Assembly: GCF_900167145.1 (NCBI RefSeq)
Contig: NZ_FUWG01000008.1
Span: 1 to 64,000, forward strand
Source: Treponema porcinum
Lineage (GTDB): Bacteria > Spirochaetota > Spirochaetia > Treponematales > Treponemataceae
DNA length: 64,000 nucleotides
Reading direction: 5' to 3'
Under the pieces are notes generated by a model, which worked only from the letters and a program-made list of their open reading frames with translations, had not been told where the DNA came from and made no database searches. Of the stretch, positions 1 through 9,600 are shown one piece after another; position 1 is the first letter of the stretch; every line of letters starts with the position of its first letter. The position numbers and the translations under genes are program-made.

Positions 1-36
1 CCCCAGGTCGATACCTACAAATCTCTTCTGTTCCAT
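1..36 (-). CDS. IS110-family transposase, N-terminal fragment (runs off window)
   Basis: Twelve residues are visible, MEQKRFVGIDLG. The G-I-D-L-G stretch is the first strand of the RNase H-like fold, and its Asp would be the first catalytic residue of the DEDD tetrad. The ATG at 34-36 (minus) is preceded by AAGGGG at a normal ribosome-binding distance, which supports this start. The rest lies outside the window, so intactness cannot be judged. Other RNase H-fold transposases or RuvC-like proteins start similarly. Confidence 0.6.
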   Translation of the reverse strand, partial: MEQKRFVGIDLG

Positions 37-59
37 TTTTTACCCCTTATATGATAAAA

Positions 60-270
60 TGGAATCAGGAGTAAACGCTGGTAGTGGTATACCGTGCTCC
101 TATCCGAGGTCGTGGGGAATGCCCCCACGCCTCATTATGGCGTACGGCGGTCGGCTTTGATTAATCTTAAACCCGAAGTAAGCGGCTGCCATTCACGCAG
201 TGGCTTCTTCACCAGTAGTTAGAACCTTCCGCCGGCTCTCTGATTCCGTCAAACCAGAGTACCACTTTTT
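60..270 (-). ncRNA. Putative IS110 bridge RNA region
   Basis: IS110-group elements encode a guide (bridge) RNA in the non-coding end upstream of the transposase. Three stem-loops are visible in the minus-strand sense. One pairs 175-178 with 207-210, 182-183 with 203-204 and 186-189 with 197-200, leaving internal loops. A short strong hairpin at about 110-127 has CGTGGGG/CCCCACG arms. A wide stem pairs 67-71 with 97-101. Paired stems with large internal loops match the general bridge-RNA layout, but the target- and donor-binding loops cannot be assigned without the other element end and the empty site. RNA boundaries are approximate. Confidence 0.42.
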
Positions 271-281
271 CCCAGCCTTTT

Positions 282-2168
282 ATATCATGCCATCTTAAAC
301 GGTTTAAGGATGATCCGACTTATGTTCGTGAAGTATTTGGTTATAATTTCTTCAGAAAGAACGGAATTTGGACTGCTCCTCGTGCAGGTTATACACGGCT
401 TTTCATCAATATTATAGAAGAAGACGGAAAACCAACTGAACTTGATTACGGCGTTTATGCAATGATTGAAGAAATCAACAAGCAGTTTTTGAAAGAGCGT
501 TCAGAAATTACTCCGCAAATCGGAACAAAATTTAACGGCAATAAAGGAAATCTGTGGAAATGCTGCTGGCAGTCGTCATACGGTGCTTCAATGGCAACTG
601 ATTTTGATGCATACCGTTCATTTGGCGTTGAAGAAATTTTCCTTGATGAATCAAAAAGCATGCGCTATGACTATGATTTGAAGACTAACAAAGATGACTT
701 GATTTCTGCACGCAATGAATTCATTGATTTTATTTATGAACTTAATAAACTTTTTACGGCTGAAGAAATAAAGGCTTTCTATAAAAAAAGAATGGATGTT
801 GATTTGTTCCTTAAAACTTATGCCTGCAATGTTCTTTTGGGAATGGATGACGACTATTGGAACAACATGAACAACTACTATTTCTATTTTGACAAAAAAG
901 GAAAGTGTTATTTCATTCCGTACGATTACGACAATATTCTTGGAACAAACTGTACTAAAAACGACGACACTGCAACAAGAAATCCTTTAGAATGGGGAAG
1001 AGACGGTGCAAAGGCTCCGCTTATAGAAAAACTTCTTTCTGTTCCTGAATACAAAACAATGTACATCGGTTATCTTCTTGAATTAAGTGAAGAAAGTTCT
1101 TTTATAGATGGAAGCAAAACTGAAATTCAGAGGTTGCAGGCAATGGTAGAAGATTATGTTTATAGTTCTGATTTGACATATACCAATACATCTTCTTCCA
1201 TTGAAGATAATACTGCATCTTGGTGTACAAACTACGGAAAATATAAACTTCTTTCAGACGATGACACAAATTATTTCAAGACCAAGGCAAATACAGTAAA
1301 AGATTATACAGCCTCACAAGTTACATTTAACTTTAATGCTTCAGACGGAACGATTGTAACTTTGATTGACAAAAAGGGTATTCCATATTATGACGGATAT
1401 TTTGCAGTTGGTTCAGTAGGTACTAGTATTGATGAATTTTATAGTGATATTTATAGTGAAGTTTATGAATTTGAAGGTTGGTATGATGTTGCTGATGGCG
1501 GAACTCTTGTTTATACTATGCCTTCTGGTAAAACTACATTGTATGCTCATTGGAGTCCAAAAGATGTTTATCAAATTACATTTAAATTGAATGGCGGAAC
1601 AAGTTCTTCTTCTATCACAGATGGTGAAACTCAGTCTTTATATGATGGTGATTATCTTCCTAATTTTGGAATTACAAAAGAAGAAGATAATGAATTCTTT
1701 ATCGGCTGGTATGATGCTGCTGACGGCGGAAATCAAGTTGAATTTGCAACATCTGATATGACAGTTTATGCACATTATCATGAGTTTCCGTATAAATACT
1801 GGACTGATAACTCTTCTGTAACTCATCTTTCTTTTGCGTTTAATCCAGAAGATTTTGGTTGGTCTGCTAAAGAAAATTATACCGTTATTCATGCCTGTGA
1901 ATTGTCCGGCTGGAATAAATCAACAGTTGTGATGACAAAAGGTGTTGACGGAATATACCGATGTGAGTATACAAGTGATGTTTATCCTGAGATTTCAGCG
2001 ATGTGGCCAGGTTATAAATTTATTATTGTAGGAGAAAATTCAGAATATATATGGATAGGTGCGTATGATGGTTATAAGTATAGGTCTTATCTGACAGCCG
2101 GAGAAACTTATGAAGATGAGCCTAGTTATAATTTCTTAGTCAAGGAACTTATGTCTAATGATAAGTAA
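282..2168 (+). pseudogene. CotH-like surface protein gene, 5' end removed by the IS110 element
   Basis: The frame is open from 219, and CotH-like sequence begins at about 291 (HLKRFKDDPTYVREVF), upstream of the first ATG at 462, so the true N-terminus is missing. The CotH kinase-type region includes DYGVYAMIEE and, near 925-945, the metal-binding IPYDYDN motif. After residue ~285 (counted from 462) come two Listeria/Bacteroides-type repeats (GWYD...YAHW/YAHY) at about 1440-1560 and 1575-1780. A C-terminal domain of ~125 residues resembles a carbohydrate-binding or E-set fold. CotH proteins phosphorylate protein substrates in spore coats or on cell surfaces; the substrate here is unknown. Internal initiation at 462 might give a 568-residue product, but it would lack the kinase N-lobe. 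Confidence 0.75.
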
Positions 2169-2188
2169 TTATTAAAAACTAATCCACA

Positions 2189-2232
2189 AAAAACGCCTGT
2201 ATCTACGCAAAATGTTAGGTGCAGGCGTTTTT
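2189..2232 (+). terminator. Rho-independent terminator after cotH-like gene
   Basis: AAAAACGCCTG at 2189-2199 pairs with CAGGCGTTTTT at 2222-2232, giving an 11-bp stem with a 22-nt loop and a T-run inside and after the 3' arm. It lies about 20 bases after the cotH-like stop codon. Confidence 0.7.
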
Positions 2233-2258
2233 GTTTCAGAATTAAAAAACTCCGTTAA

Positions 2259-2292
2259 AAAAAATCGGCAGTCCGTACGGACTGCCTTTTTT
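2259..2292 (-). terminator. Bidirectional terminator downstream of groES
   Basis: A perfect 20-base palindrome at 2267-2286 (GGCAGTCCGTACGGACTGCC) is flanked by an A-run before it and a T-run after it. It can stop transcription from groES on the minus strand and read-through from the plus strand. Confidence 0.75.
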
Positions 2293-2306
2293 ACGTATGT
2301 TTGTTT

Positions 2307-2579
2307 CTATTCGATTACGGCGATGATGTCTGCCATTTTCAGGATAAGATGGTCTTCTCCGTCGATTTTTACCTGTGTGCCGGCATATTTGTCATACATA
2401 ATTCTGTCGCCTGCTTTTACGGTGATTTTTTCCTCTTCAGTTCCCGGTCCTACAGAAACAACAGTTGCTGTCTGTGTTTTTTCCTGTGCAGCTTCCGGAA
2501 TGATGATTCCGCTTGCTGTTTTTGTTTCTGCTTTGTCGTTCTTTACAAGAACACGGTCTGCCAATGGTTTTACTGTCAT
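2307..2579 (-). CDS. groES: Co-chaperonin GroES
   Basis: This is a 90-residue protein of normal family length. It has the conserved start KPLADRVLVK, the mobile-loop region around residues 17-34 (ETKTASGIIIPE), and the GDRIMYDKYAGT strand with the C-terminal EDHLILKMADIIAVIE. It caps the GroEL chamber during protein folding in the cytoplasm. No groEL is adjacent; groES and groEL are separate loci in treponemes. AGAGGT lies just upstream of the start. No CIRCE inverted repeat is visible upstream, so HrcA control is not supported by sequence. Confidence 0.95.
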   Translation of the reverse strand: MTVKPLADRVLVKNDKAETKTASGIIIPEAAQEKTQTATVVSVGPGTEEEKITVKAGDRIMYDKYAGTQVKIDGEDHLILKMADIIAVIE

Positions 2580-2957
2580 ATTATATACCTCTGTTAGTGT
2601 TTATTTGTTTTTGTTTGCCTTTAAATATAAGAAAAAAACAGTACAGTCGTCAAGAAAAAAATATATTATGCTGGTTAAATAATCGGGGAATTTTGACGCA
2701 GGTTTTCCGTCAATGACAGCAGCTGGGTAAAAATTACTCACAAAAAACTTCTTCCTGAATTATTATTTTTATTTCCGCCTTTGTTTTATTTAATCAGCAT
2801 TTTTGTTTTTCAGATGGAAAAATGCTAAATCGTTATAAAATAATGATTTGTTCTTAAGGCTGTAAAAAAATCCTGTAAAAAATCCGCTGTTCTAAAAAGT
2901 TGGCACGGAACTTGCAAAATAATAGGTATAGCATATTTTTACAGGAGGCTTGCTAGT
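2580..2957. other. Intergenic region between groES and sigma factor gene
   Basis: There is no coding sequence in these 378 bases. It holds an inverted repeat TTGACG...CGTCAA near 2691-2713 and a second AGCATTTTT (2796-2804)/AAAAATGCT (2818-2826). The sigma-54-type promoter is at 2900-2916 and AGGAGGC at 2942-2949 is the ribosome-binding site of the sigma gene. The inverted repeats lie about 70-210 bases upstream of the -24/-12 element, where enhancer-binding proteins of the NtrC class usually bind. Whether they are such sites is unknown. Confidence 0.55.
2900..2916 (+). promoter_or_regulatory. Sigma-54 (-24/-12) promoter of the sigma factor gene
   Basis: TTGGCACGGAACTTGCA matches the sigma-54 consensus YTGGCACGNNNNTTGCW at every fixed position. 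The key GG (2902-2903) and GC (2913-2914) are separated by exactly 10 bases. It predicts a start near 2926, a short leader and then the AGGAGGC ribosome-binding site. No competing -35/-10 pair is obvious nearby. Confidence 0.82.
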
Positions 2958-3794
2958 ATGAAAGATGATGATGTTTTGGGAATGTATCTGCGTGATATAA
3001 ACCGTATCCCCCTTTTGAGCCGCGAAGAAGAAACTGATCTGGCAGTAAAAGCAGCTGCCGGCGATAAAGCCGCTAAAGATAAAATTGTACGTGCAAACCT
3101 GCGTTTTGTCGTTAATATTGCAAAGAAATATCAAAATCACGGACTTGATTTGACTGATTTGATAAGCGAAGGAAATATAGGTCTTATGACAGCCGTCGAA
3201 CATTTTGACGTAAACAAAGGCTATCATTTTATTTCTTATGCTGTCTGGTGGATTCGCCAGACAATCTTAAAAGCCATCTGTGAAAAGAGCCGCGCTATCC
3301 GCCTTCCGCTGAACCGTGCAAATGAACTTGTACGCATTGAACATGCGCGAAAACTTATTGCCGGCAACAAGACTGAAGACCAGGAGTTTGAGGAAGTTGC
3401 CGAAATGCTGAATATGGACAAAAAACACGTCCGCGAAATGATAAATATTTCCCGCGAAATGGTAAGCTTTGATGCACCAGTAAAAGGTTCTGACCGCGAC
3501 GATACTACGTTCGGTGATTTTGTTGAAGATTCCTATTCTGACGCTCCTGATACCGGGGTAATGACAGAGGCTTTTGAAAATGAACTGAATGACGTTATAA
3601 GCACCCTTAAGCCGAATGAGGCAGCAGTTCTCAAAATGCGCTACGGAATCGGAGTTGAAAAGCCGATGTCCCTTCGTGAAATCGGCGAAGTCTGCAATCT
3701 TACAAAAGAGCGCATCCGCCAGATTGAAAAGCATGCGCTTGTACGTATGCAGCACCCTACAAGAAAATCCCGGCTTGAATCGTTTGTTGCCTGA
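2958..3794 (+). CDS. Group 2 sigma-70-family RNA polymerase sigma factor (RpoS-like)
   Basis: The protein has 278 residues. Region 1.2 starts at MKDDDVLGMYLRDI. Region 2 spans about 45-115 with the -10 recognition/melting helix (FISYAVWWIRQTI). Region 3 is around 125-195, and region 4.2 has the helix-turn-helix MSLREIGEVCNLTKERIRQI near the C-terminus. The long region 1.1 and the non-conserved insert of the primary sigma factor are absent, so this is an alternative sigma of the RpoS/group 2 type. It redirects core RNA polymerase to a stress or growth-phase regulon. It lies next to groES, an arrangement also known in treponemes. Its -24/-12 promoter places it under RpoN control. It is convergent with recG, with a 45-base gap. 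Confidence 0.9.
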   Translation: MKDDDVLGMYLRDINRIPLLSREEETDLAVKAAAGDKAAKDKIVRANLRFVVNIAKKYQNHGLDLTDLISEGNIGLMTAVEHFDVNKGYHFISYAVWWIRQTILKAICEKSRAIRLPLNRANELVRIEHARKLIAGNKTEDQEFEEVAEMLNMDKKHVREMINISREMVSFDAPVKGSDRDDTTFGDFVEDSYSDAPDTGVMTEAFENELNDVISTLKPNEAAVLKMRYGIGVEKPMSLREIGEVCNLTKERIRQIEKHALVRMQHPTRKSRLESFVA

Positions 3795-3839
3795 TTTTTG
3801 CGTAATTCGTCCGCGCTTGCGGACAGTCCGGTATGCAGC

Positions 3840-6026
3840 TTACGGGGCAACTTTTGTCCGTATGTAGTCGAATGCGTCTGTCCGCGCCTGAACAAGTATG
3901 TCGTGGTCGCGTACGATGTCTGCAATTCCAAGAGTAAGGTTTCCTGCCTGTGCGGTTCCGGTAATTTCGCCGGGACCGCGAAGTTTTAAATCATATTGTG
4001 CGATTGCAAAACCGTTCGTATTCTGCCGCATTACTTTCATCCGTTCTATGCCTGTTTCCGTTATTTTACTGCTGTATATCAAAAAGCAGAACGACTGTTC
4101 CGCGCCGCGCCCCGTGCGTCCTCGCAGCTGGTGAAGCTGGGCAAGACCGAATCTGTCTGCCTGTTCGATTACAATGCATGTTGCGTTTGGAACATCTACA
4201 CCTACTTCAATAACCGTTGTGGCGGCAAGAATTTGTACTTTACCTGCGCGGAATTCCTGAAGCGCCCGGAGCTGTTCTTCTTCCGGGATTTTTGAATGCA
4301 GCAGTGCACAGCGGTATTCCGGAAAGACGTTTTTTGAAAGATTTTCAAACGCTTCTTCCGCACTTTTAAGTTCCTGCGTAATGTTTTCGCTGTCTATCGC
4401 CGGGTATACAAAATATGCCTGACGGCCGGCTTTAAGTTCCCTGCGGACTGCTTCATATGCATTCTGTTCGTTTCCCTGTTTTACAAGATACGTTTTTATC
4501 GGTTTTCGTCCGGCAGGCATTGTCCGTATGGTGGAAATGTCAAGGTCGCCGAATGCAGTGAGCGCAAGCGTCTGCGGAATAGGAGTTGCACTCATCATAA
4601 GAAGGTGCGGCTCAAACGACACGGACGGCTGTTCTTCCGTGTGCCTGCCTTTGTCGATTATAGACTGGCGCTGGATTACGCCGAAACGGTGCTGTTCGTC
4701 AATGACGGCAAGCTGAAGGTCTTTATAGACAACCTGTTTTGAAAAAAGCGCGTGCGTTCCGATTACGATGTCTATTTCTCCGGCTTTAAGCGCTTTTAAA
4801 AGCTGCGTTCTTCCCGATGCCTTTACGTTTCCTGTAAGAAACGCCGTCCTTATGCCGAGCGGTTCTAAAAGGCGCGCGGCGTTTTCTGCGTGCTGGCGCG
4901 CGAGTATTTCTGTAGGTGCCATAACGGCACACTGACCGCTCCAGTCCTTTACGCGAAGGCAGGCGAAAAATGCCACAAGCGTTTTTCCGCTTCCTACATC
5001 TCCCTGTAAAAGCCGCTGCATTGTAAACGGCGTTTTACGTGCGCCATTTCCTTTTGTAAGAAGTTCGTTACGCTCTACGTATCCGCGGTCAATATCCGCA
5101 TTCATCTGAAGAATGACGGCGCGCTGGTCGGGTGTAAGCATAAAAGTCAGCCTGTCATAAAGCTGTTTTTGTGAGGGTGAAAGTGTTTTTACAAAATGTG
5201 CTGTTTCATCTGCATCTGGTTTCTGCGCCGTATTCTGAACGTTCTGGAATGACGGTGTCTGTTCCGGTTCGTCAAGCCGGGCGTCAGGAACTGCACCTTT
5301 GTGCCTGTAGGCACGCAGGGCGATTGTGCTTTGAAAGTTGAACAGTTCTTCGTAGATAAGCGTCTGTCGCGCCTTTTGAAGTTCCTGCGGCGTTTCCGGC
5401 TGGTGGATGAATTTGATTGCCTGTGTTTTTGGTAAAAGTTCTCGTTTTTCAATAATGTGCGCCGGAAGTTCCGTTTCAATTCCCCTGTCGTACTGGCTTA
5501 TTGCCGCCGCAACTGTTTTGCGTACCTGTTTTTGCGTAAGTCCTTCCGTAAGCGGATAGACCGGAACAATGCCGGAATTCGGGAGCGGCATATTCTCAAA
5601 ATCGCTGAGTGCGCCTGATTCTGCAAGTTTTGTAACGTCAAAAGCTGTGCTTTGAATTTGCCCGTATTTTACGGTGAACGTTCCTGTTACGACGATAATA
5701 CAGCCTACCGGAAGCGATTTTTCAAGGAACGCACGGTTAAAGCAGATGAGTGCGGCGGATGCCGTTCCGTCAGAAATAATCAGTTTAAGAGTCCGCATTT
5801 TTCCGTAACCGAACCATTCGTGGGCAGTTACTGTTGCGGCGGTGTGTACTTTTGCTTTTTCAAAATCAAGAATCGGAATGTGCTTTCGCCTGTCTTCATA
5901 GTCACGCGGATAAAATGAAAGGATGTCTGCAACGGTGAAAATGTTTAGTTTTGAGAACAGCGCGCTTGCCGCAGGACCTACACCGGGAAGTGACGAAACC
6001 GGTGATTTTATTTCCGAAAGTTTCAT
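3840..6026 (-). CDS. recG: ATP-dependent DNA helicase RecG
   Basis: The 728-residue protein is slightly longer than E. coli RecG (693). It has the N-terminal wedge/OB domain (about 1-200, with YPRDYEDRR). The superfamily 2 helicase core follows: Walker A GDVGSGKT near residue 340, DEQH box near 442, SATPIPQTL near 478 and motif VI QLRGRTGRG near 632. RecG remodels stalled replication forks and branched DNA. Only six bases separate it from the yggT-like gene upstream, so dnaE, yggT and recG probably share a transcript. It ends convergently to the sigma factor gene. Confidence 0.96.
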   Translation of the reverse strand: MKLSEIKSPVSSLPGVGPAASALFSKLNIFTVADILSFYPRDYEDRRKHIPILDFEKAKVHTAATVTAHEWFGYGKMRTLKLIISDGTASAALICFNRAFLEKSLPVGCIIVVTGTFTVKYGQIQSTAFDVTKLAESGALSDFENMPLPNSGIVPVYPLTEGLTQKQVRKTVAAAISQYDRGIETELPAHIIEKRELLPKTQAIKFIHQPETPQELQKARQTLIYEELFNFQSTIALRAYRHKGAVPDARLDEPEQTPSFQNVQNTAQKPDADETAHFVKTLSPSQKQLYDRLTFMLTPDQRAVILQMNADIDRGYVERNELLTKGNGARKTPFTMQRLLQGDVGSGKTLVAFFACLRVKDWSGQCAVMAPTEILARQHAENAARLLEPLGIRTAFLTGNVKASGRTQLLKALKAGEIDIVIGTHALFSKQVVYKDLQLAVIDEQHRFGVIQRQSIIDKGRHTEEQPSVSFEPHLLMMSATPIPQTLALTAFGDLDISTIRTMPAGRKPIKTYLVKQGNEQNAYEAVRRELKAGRQAYFVYPAIDSENITQELKSAEEAFENLSKNVFPEYRCALLHSKIPEEEQLRALQEFRAGKVQILAATTVIEVGVDVPNATCIVIEQADRFGLAQLHQLRGRTGRGAEQSFCFLIYSSKITETGIERMKVMRQNTNGFAIAQYDLKLRGPGEITGTAQAGNLTLGIADIVRDHDILVQARTDAFDYIRTKVAP

Positions 6027-6031
6027 TTTGC

Positions 6032-6622
6032 CTAGAACGGTATTTTTGAAAGAAGTCCGATGAAGATTTGCATAATAATTCTTCCGCAGGCAAGCGCAAG
6101 TATTACCTCAATGATTGCAATTCCCAGCGCTTTTTTATAGCTTACCGGTTTTGAGCCTGAAATGATGCCTGCAATCTTGAATACAAGAGGACTTATCGCA
6201 CTGTCAAAATATGACCAGATTGAATTGTAGCTTGTGCTGTTTCTGCTGAAAATCAGAACGCAGTAGCGAATGATGATTGTAATCAGCAGGATGCCAAGAA
6301 GCGACGAGAATACCGACCAGATAAGTGCCACAAGATAGGCAAGAATTCCGCCGATGTAAATTCTTCCTGTCTGCGCCGTATTTCCCAGAACGGAAGAAAG
6401 CAGTGAAAGAAGTCCGATTGAAATCATCGGGGAAAAATCAAGTCCTCCTATTCTTAGCGGAAGCCTTGAAAACAAAGTCAGGTACGGATCGCAAAGCGTA
6501 GAAAGAAATCTTCCGAATGCCGAATACTGTACTCCGGGAATCCAGGTAATGATTATTCTTATAAAGCACAATGTCGTGTACAAAGAAACAAGAGCCGCAG
6601 CTGTCTGAAATATTGTTTGCAT
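6032..6622 (-). CDS. YggT-family membrane protein
   Basis: The 196-residue protein has at least four hydrophobic segments. Two YggT-type halves each carry a short amphipathic stretch with a proline (RIIITWIPGVQYSAFGRFLS and YFDSAISPLVFKIAG). The start at 6622 is chosen because AGAAGG lies 9 bases before it. The frame stays open upstream into dnaE, but no better start exists there, and an ATG at 6631 is too close to that site. The family is linked to membrane integrity and division or osmotic tolerance in other bacteria, with no firm biochemical role. It sits between dnaE and recG. Confidence 0.75.
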   Translation of the reverse strand: MQTIFQTAAALVSLYTTLCFIRIIITWIPGVQYSAFGRFLSTLCDPYLTLFSRLPLRIGGLDFSPMISIGLLSLLSSVLGNTAQTGRIYIGGILAYLVALIWSVFSSLLGILLITIIIRYCVLIFSRNSTSYNSIWSYFDSAISPLVFKIAGIISGSKPVSYKKALGIAIIEVILALACGRIIMQIFIGLLSKIPF

Positions 6623-6657
6623 TGAATCCATCCTTCTAAAACGTTTATGAACATTTC

Positions 6658-9600
6658 TTATTCGCACCAGACATCTTTTACAAGAGGCAGGTCTTCTATT
6701 TGGGAAAGAACTTCCTTTGATGAAGAAACTGTCAGCTGGCTGTTTGCCTTTACGATAAACGGGCCTGATGCTGTGTCTATATGAAAATATAATGAACAAT
6801 TACCGTTCTGAGCAAATAAAAAATCTTTTATTTTTGAAACTTCCGCTTCTGACTGAAAAGAATTTTCTATTTCAATGTGAACTTCCTTTATGGAACGTTC
6901 TTTCAGCACGGACGGATCTTCTATGCTGTCTACAATAAAGGAAGGCTGTTCGCGCGAACCGTCAACTTTTCCCTTGAATGCAGCGATTTTTCCGTCCTGA
7001 ACCTGCGTTTTCAGCGTTTCCCACGTTTTTGAAAAGAACGTAAGATCCATTTCTCCGTTGTAGTCGGAAAGTTTCGCAAACGCCATATCAGTTCCTTTTT
7101 TTGTCCTGAACGGATGAAGTCCGTGTACAAATCCAAGAACGGTGTATGTTTTTCCGGTGTTTCGCATCTGCCAGGATGACTGTCCGCTTGCGGCAAGAGC
7201 CGCTTTTTCTGCCTGAGATTCCTTTGCGGCCCGGTCCATGTTGTTTGAGGTAAGCGTAACGCAGTTTTGTATTACTTTTTTGTAATCATCAAGCGGATGA
7301 CCCGATACATAGCAGCCGATTACTTCCATTTCATCATTCAGTTTTTCCATTGTAGGAAGGTCATCAAGCTGGTTAAATACAAAATCAGCGTAGACTTTTT
7401 CGTCCGTATCGCCGAACAGGTCGCCCTGTCCGTTTGTGGAACCGGAGATTTTGTCCTGAACGTAGCGGACGGCTCTGTCCATATCGTTAAGAAGCGTAGG
7501 GCGGTTCTGTCCCAGCTTGTCGAATGCGCCGGTTCGTATGCAGACTTCAATCGCCTTTGAGTTTATGACGGCACGCTTAAGTTCCTTGCCTTCGTCATTT
7601 TTTGAAACGACCTGAAGCGGAACGACGCGTTCAAGAAAATCCATGAAGCTCTTGTAGTCGCCGTGTTCCGTTCGTTCCTGAACGATTGCTTTTGCAGCTT
7701 CTTCTCCCATTCCTTTAAGTCCCATAAGCGCAAAGACGATGTGACCGTCTACGACGTCAAAGCGTACGTCAGATTTGTTTATGTCCGGCGGGTCTACAGG
7801 AATGCCCATACGGCGCGCTTCTGCAATGTAAAACGGAACTCCGTCTGTAGAAGTAAGTTCGTTTGTAAGGTTTGCTGCCATAAATTCAGCAGGGTAGTGG
7901 CATTTTAGCCATCCTGTGCGGTATGCAAGAACGGTGTATGCCGCTGCGTGCGATTTGTTAAAACCGTAGCCGGCAAACGGAACCATGATTTCAAAAATAT
8001 CGGCTGCGTGCTGTTCGGTAAAGCCGTTTTTAAGCGCGCCTTCGATAAATTCTTTCTTTTTTCCCATAAGGACTTCAGGTTTTTTCTTTCCCATAGCACG
8101 GCGAAGCATGTCTGCACCGCCTAAAGAAAATCCTGCTATTTTCTGGGAAACCTGCATAACCTGTTCCTGATAAACCATAACGCCGTAAGTTTCTTTTAAA
8201 AGTCCTTCAAGGCACGGGTCAGGATAGTGTACGGTTTCAGGTTTCCATTTTCCGTCAATATATTGAGGAATGTAGTCCATAGGACCAGGACGATACAGTG
8301 CGTTCAAGGCAACAAGTTCTTCAATGCATCGCGGCTGTACCTGACGCAGGATTTTCTGCATTCCCGGCGATTCAAACTGGAAAACGGCTACGGAATCTCC
8401 GCGCCCGAACATATCAAAAGTTTCAGAGTCTGTTTCGCTTACGTTTTCCGTTTTGAAAACAGGTTCGTCAGGCTTTTTGTGCTTGTTGATGATGTCTTCT
8501 GCATAGCGGATAAGCGAAAGCGTTTTTAATCCAAGGTAGTCGAATTTTACAAGTCCGCACGGTTCGATTATGTCCATTGTGTACTGCACGGCAACTTCCC
8601 CTGTCTTAGGGTCTTTGAAAACCGGTGCCCAGTCTGGAAGGGCTGTAAGTCCGATTACCATACCGGAGGCGTGAAGACCGGTGTTTCTGTTTACGCCTTC
8701 AAGCTTGAATGCAAGGTCAAAAAGCCGTTTGTACCGCGGCTCGTCCTTGTACGGAATGAGTTTTCCTCCGTCTGGAAATTTCTCTGTTGGTTCACTAAAT
8801 GCATCCTTTAGTTTTGCTTTAGGATTGTCAGGAATGCATGCTTTAAGCATGTTTACTTCGCTTAGAGGAATGCCAAGTACGCGTCCTACGTCTGCAATGC
8901 ATTGTTTTGGCTTAAGCGTACCGAACGTAACGATATGTCCTACCTGAGGATCGCCGTACAGTTCACGGGTGTGCTGGATGATAGTCTGGCGGTAATCGAA
9001 GTCCATATCAATATCAAAATCCGGCATAGAAACGCGCTCAGGATTAAGAAAGCGCTCGAAAATCAGGTTGAACCTGAACGGATCGATGTCCGTAATTGTC
9101 ATGCAGTATGCAACAAGCGAACCTGCGCCGGAACCTCGTCCCGGACCGATAGGAATTTCGTGTTCTTTTGCCCAGTTGATGAATTCCCATACGATAAGGA
9201 AGTAGCCGGAAAATCCCATCTTGAAAATGATTGCAAGCTCGTATTCTGCGCGCTCGCGTATTTCCGGCGTAATTTCCTTGTAGCGCTGGCGAAGTCCTTT
9301 TTCTACAAGATGACGTACAAAATCGTCCTGGTTCTGTGAATAATCTTCATGACGCTGGAATTCCTTAGGAAGTTCAAAACGCGGAAGACAGCCTTTGAGT
9401 TCCGGCGTTGTATACTGATGAATGGTAAGGTTGCACATATTTGCAATCTTTATTGTATTTTCGTAAGCTTCAGGGTGGTTAGGGAACAGACGGCGCATTT
9501 CTTCTTCTGTCTTGAAGTACCACTCCGTGCGTCCGTCGCCCATTGTCTGATGCGGTTCGTCCAAAAGACGCTTGAATCCTATGCAGCGAAGTGCATCCTG

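Larger units (their letters stand above)
1..285 (-). mobile_element. IS110-like insertion sequence, one end only
   Basis: The first 36 bases read on the minus strand as the start of a transposase (MEQKRFVGIDLG), typical of the RuvC-like DEDD domain of IS110-family recombinases. The next ~250 bases toward position 285 are non-coding and full of stem-loops, as expected for the 5' non-coding end of an IS110 element. From about position 290 the plus strand becomes clean CotH-like coding sequence, so the boundary lies near 270-290; the exact base cannot be fixed without the empty site. IS110 elements usually make little or no target duplication, and none is visible here. Family assignment rests on 12 residues plus the architecture. 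Confidence 0.62.

Noticed and set aside
2580..2700. CIRCE operator for groES
   Set aside because: The TTAGCACTC-N9-GAGTGCTAA pattern was sought upstream of groES and is absent.
6623..6799. N-terminal extension of the YggT-like protein
   Set aside because: The frame is open into dnaE, but the extra residues overlap dnaE coding sequence and the best ribosome-binding site serves the ATG at 6622.
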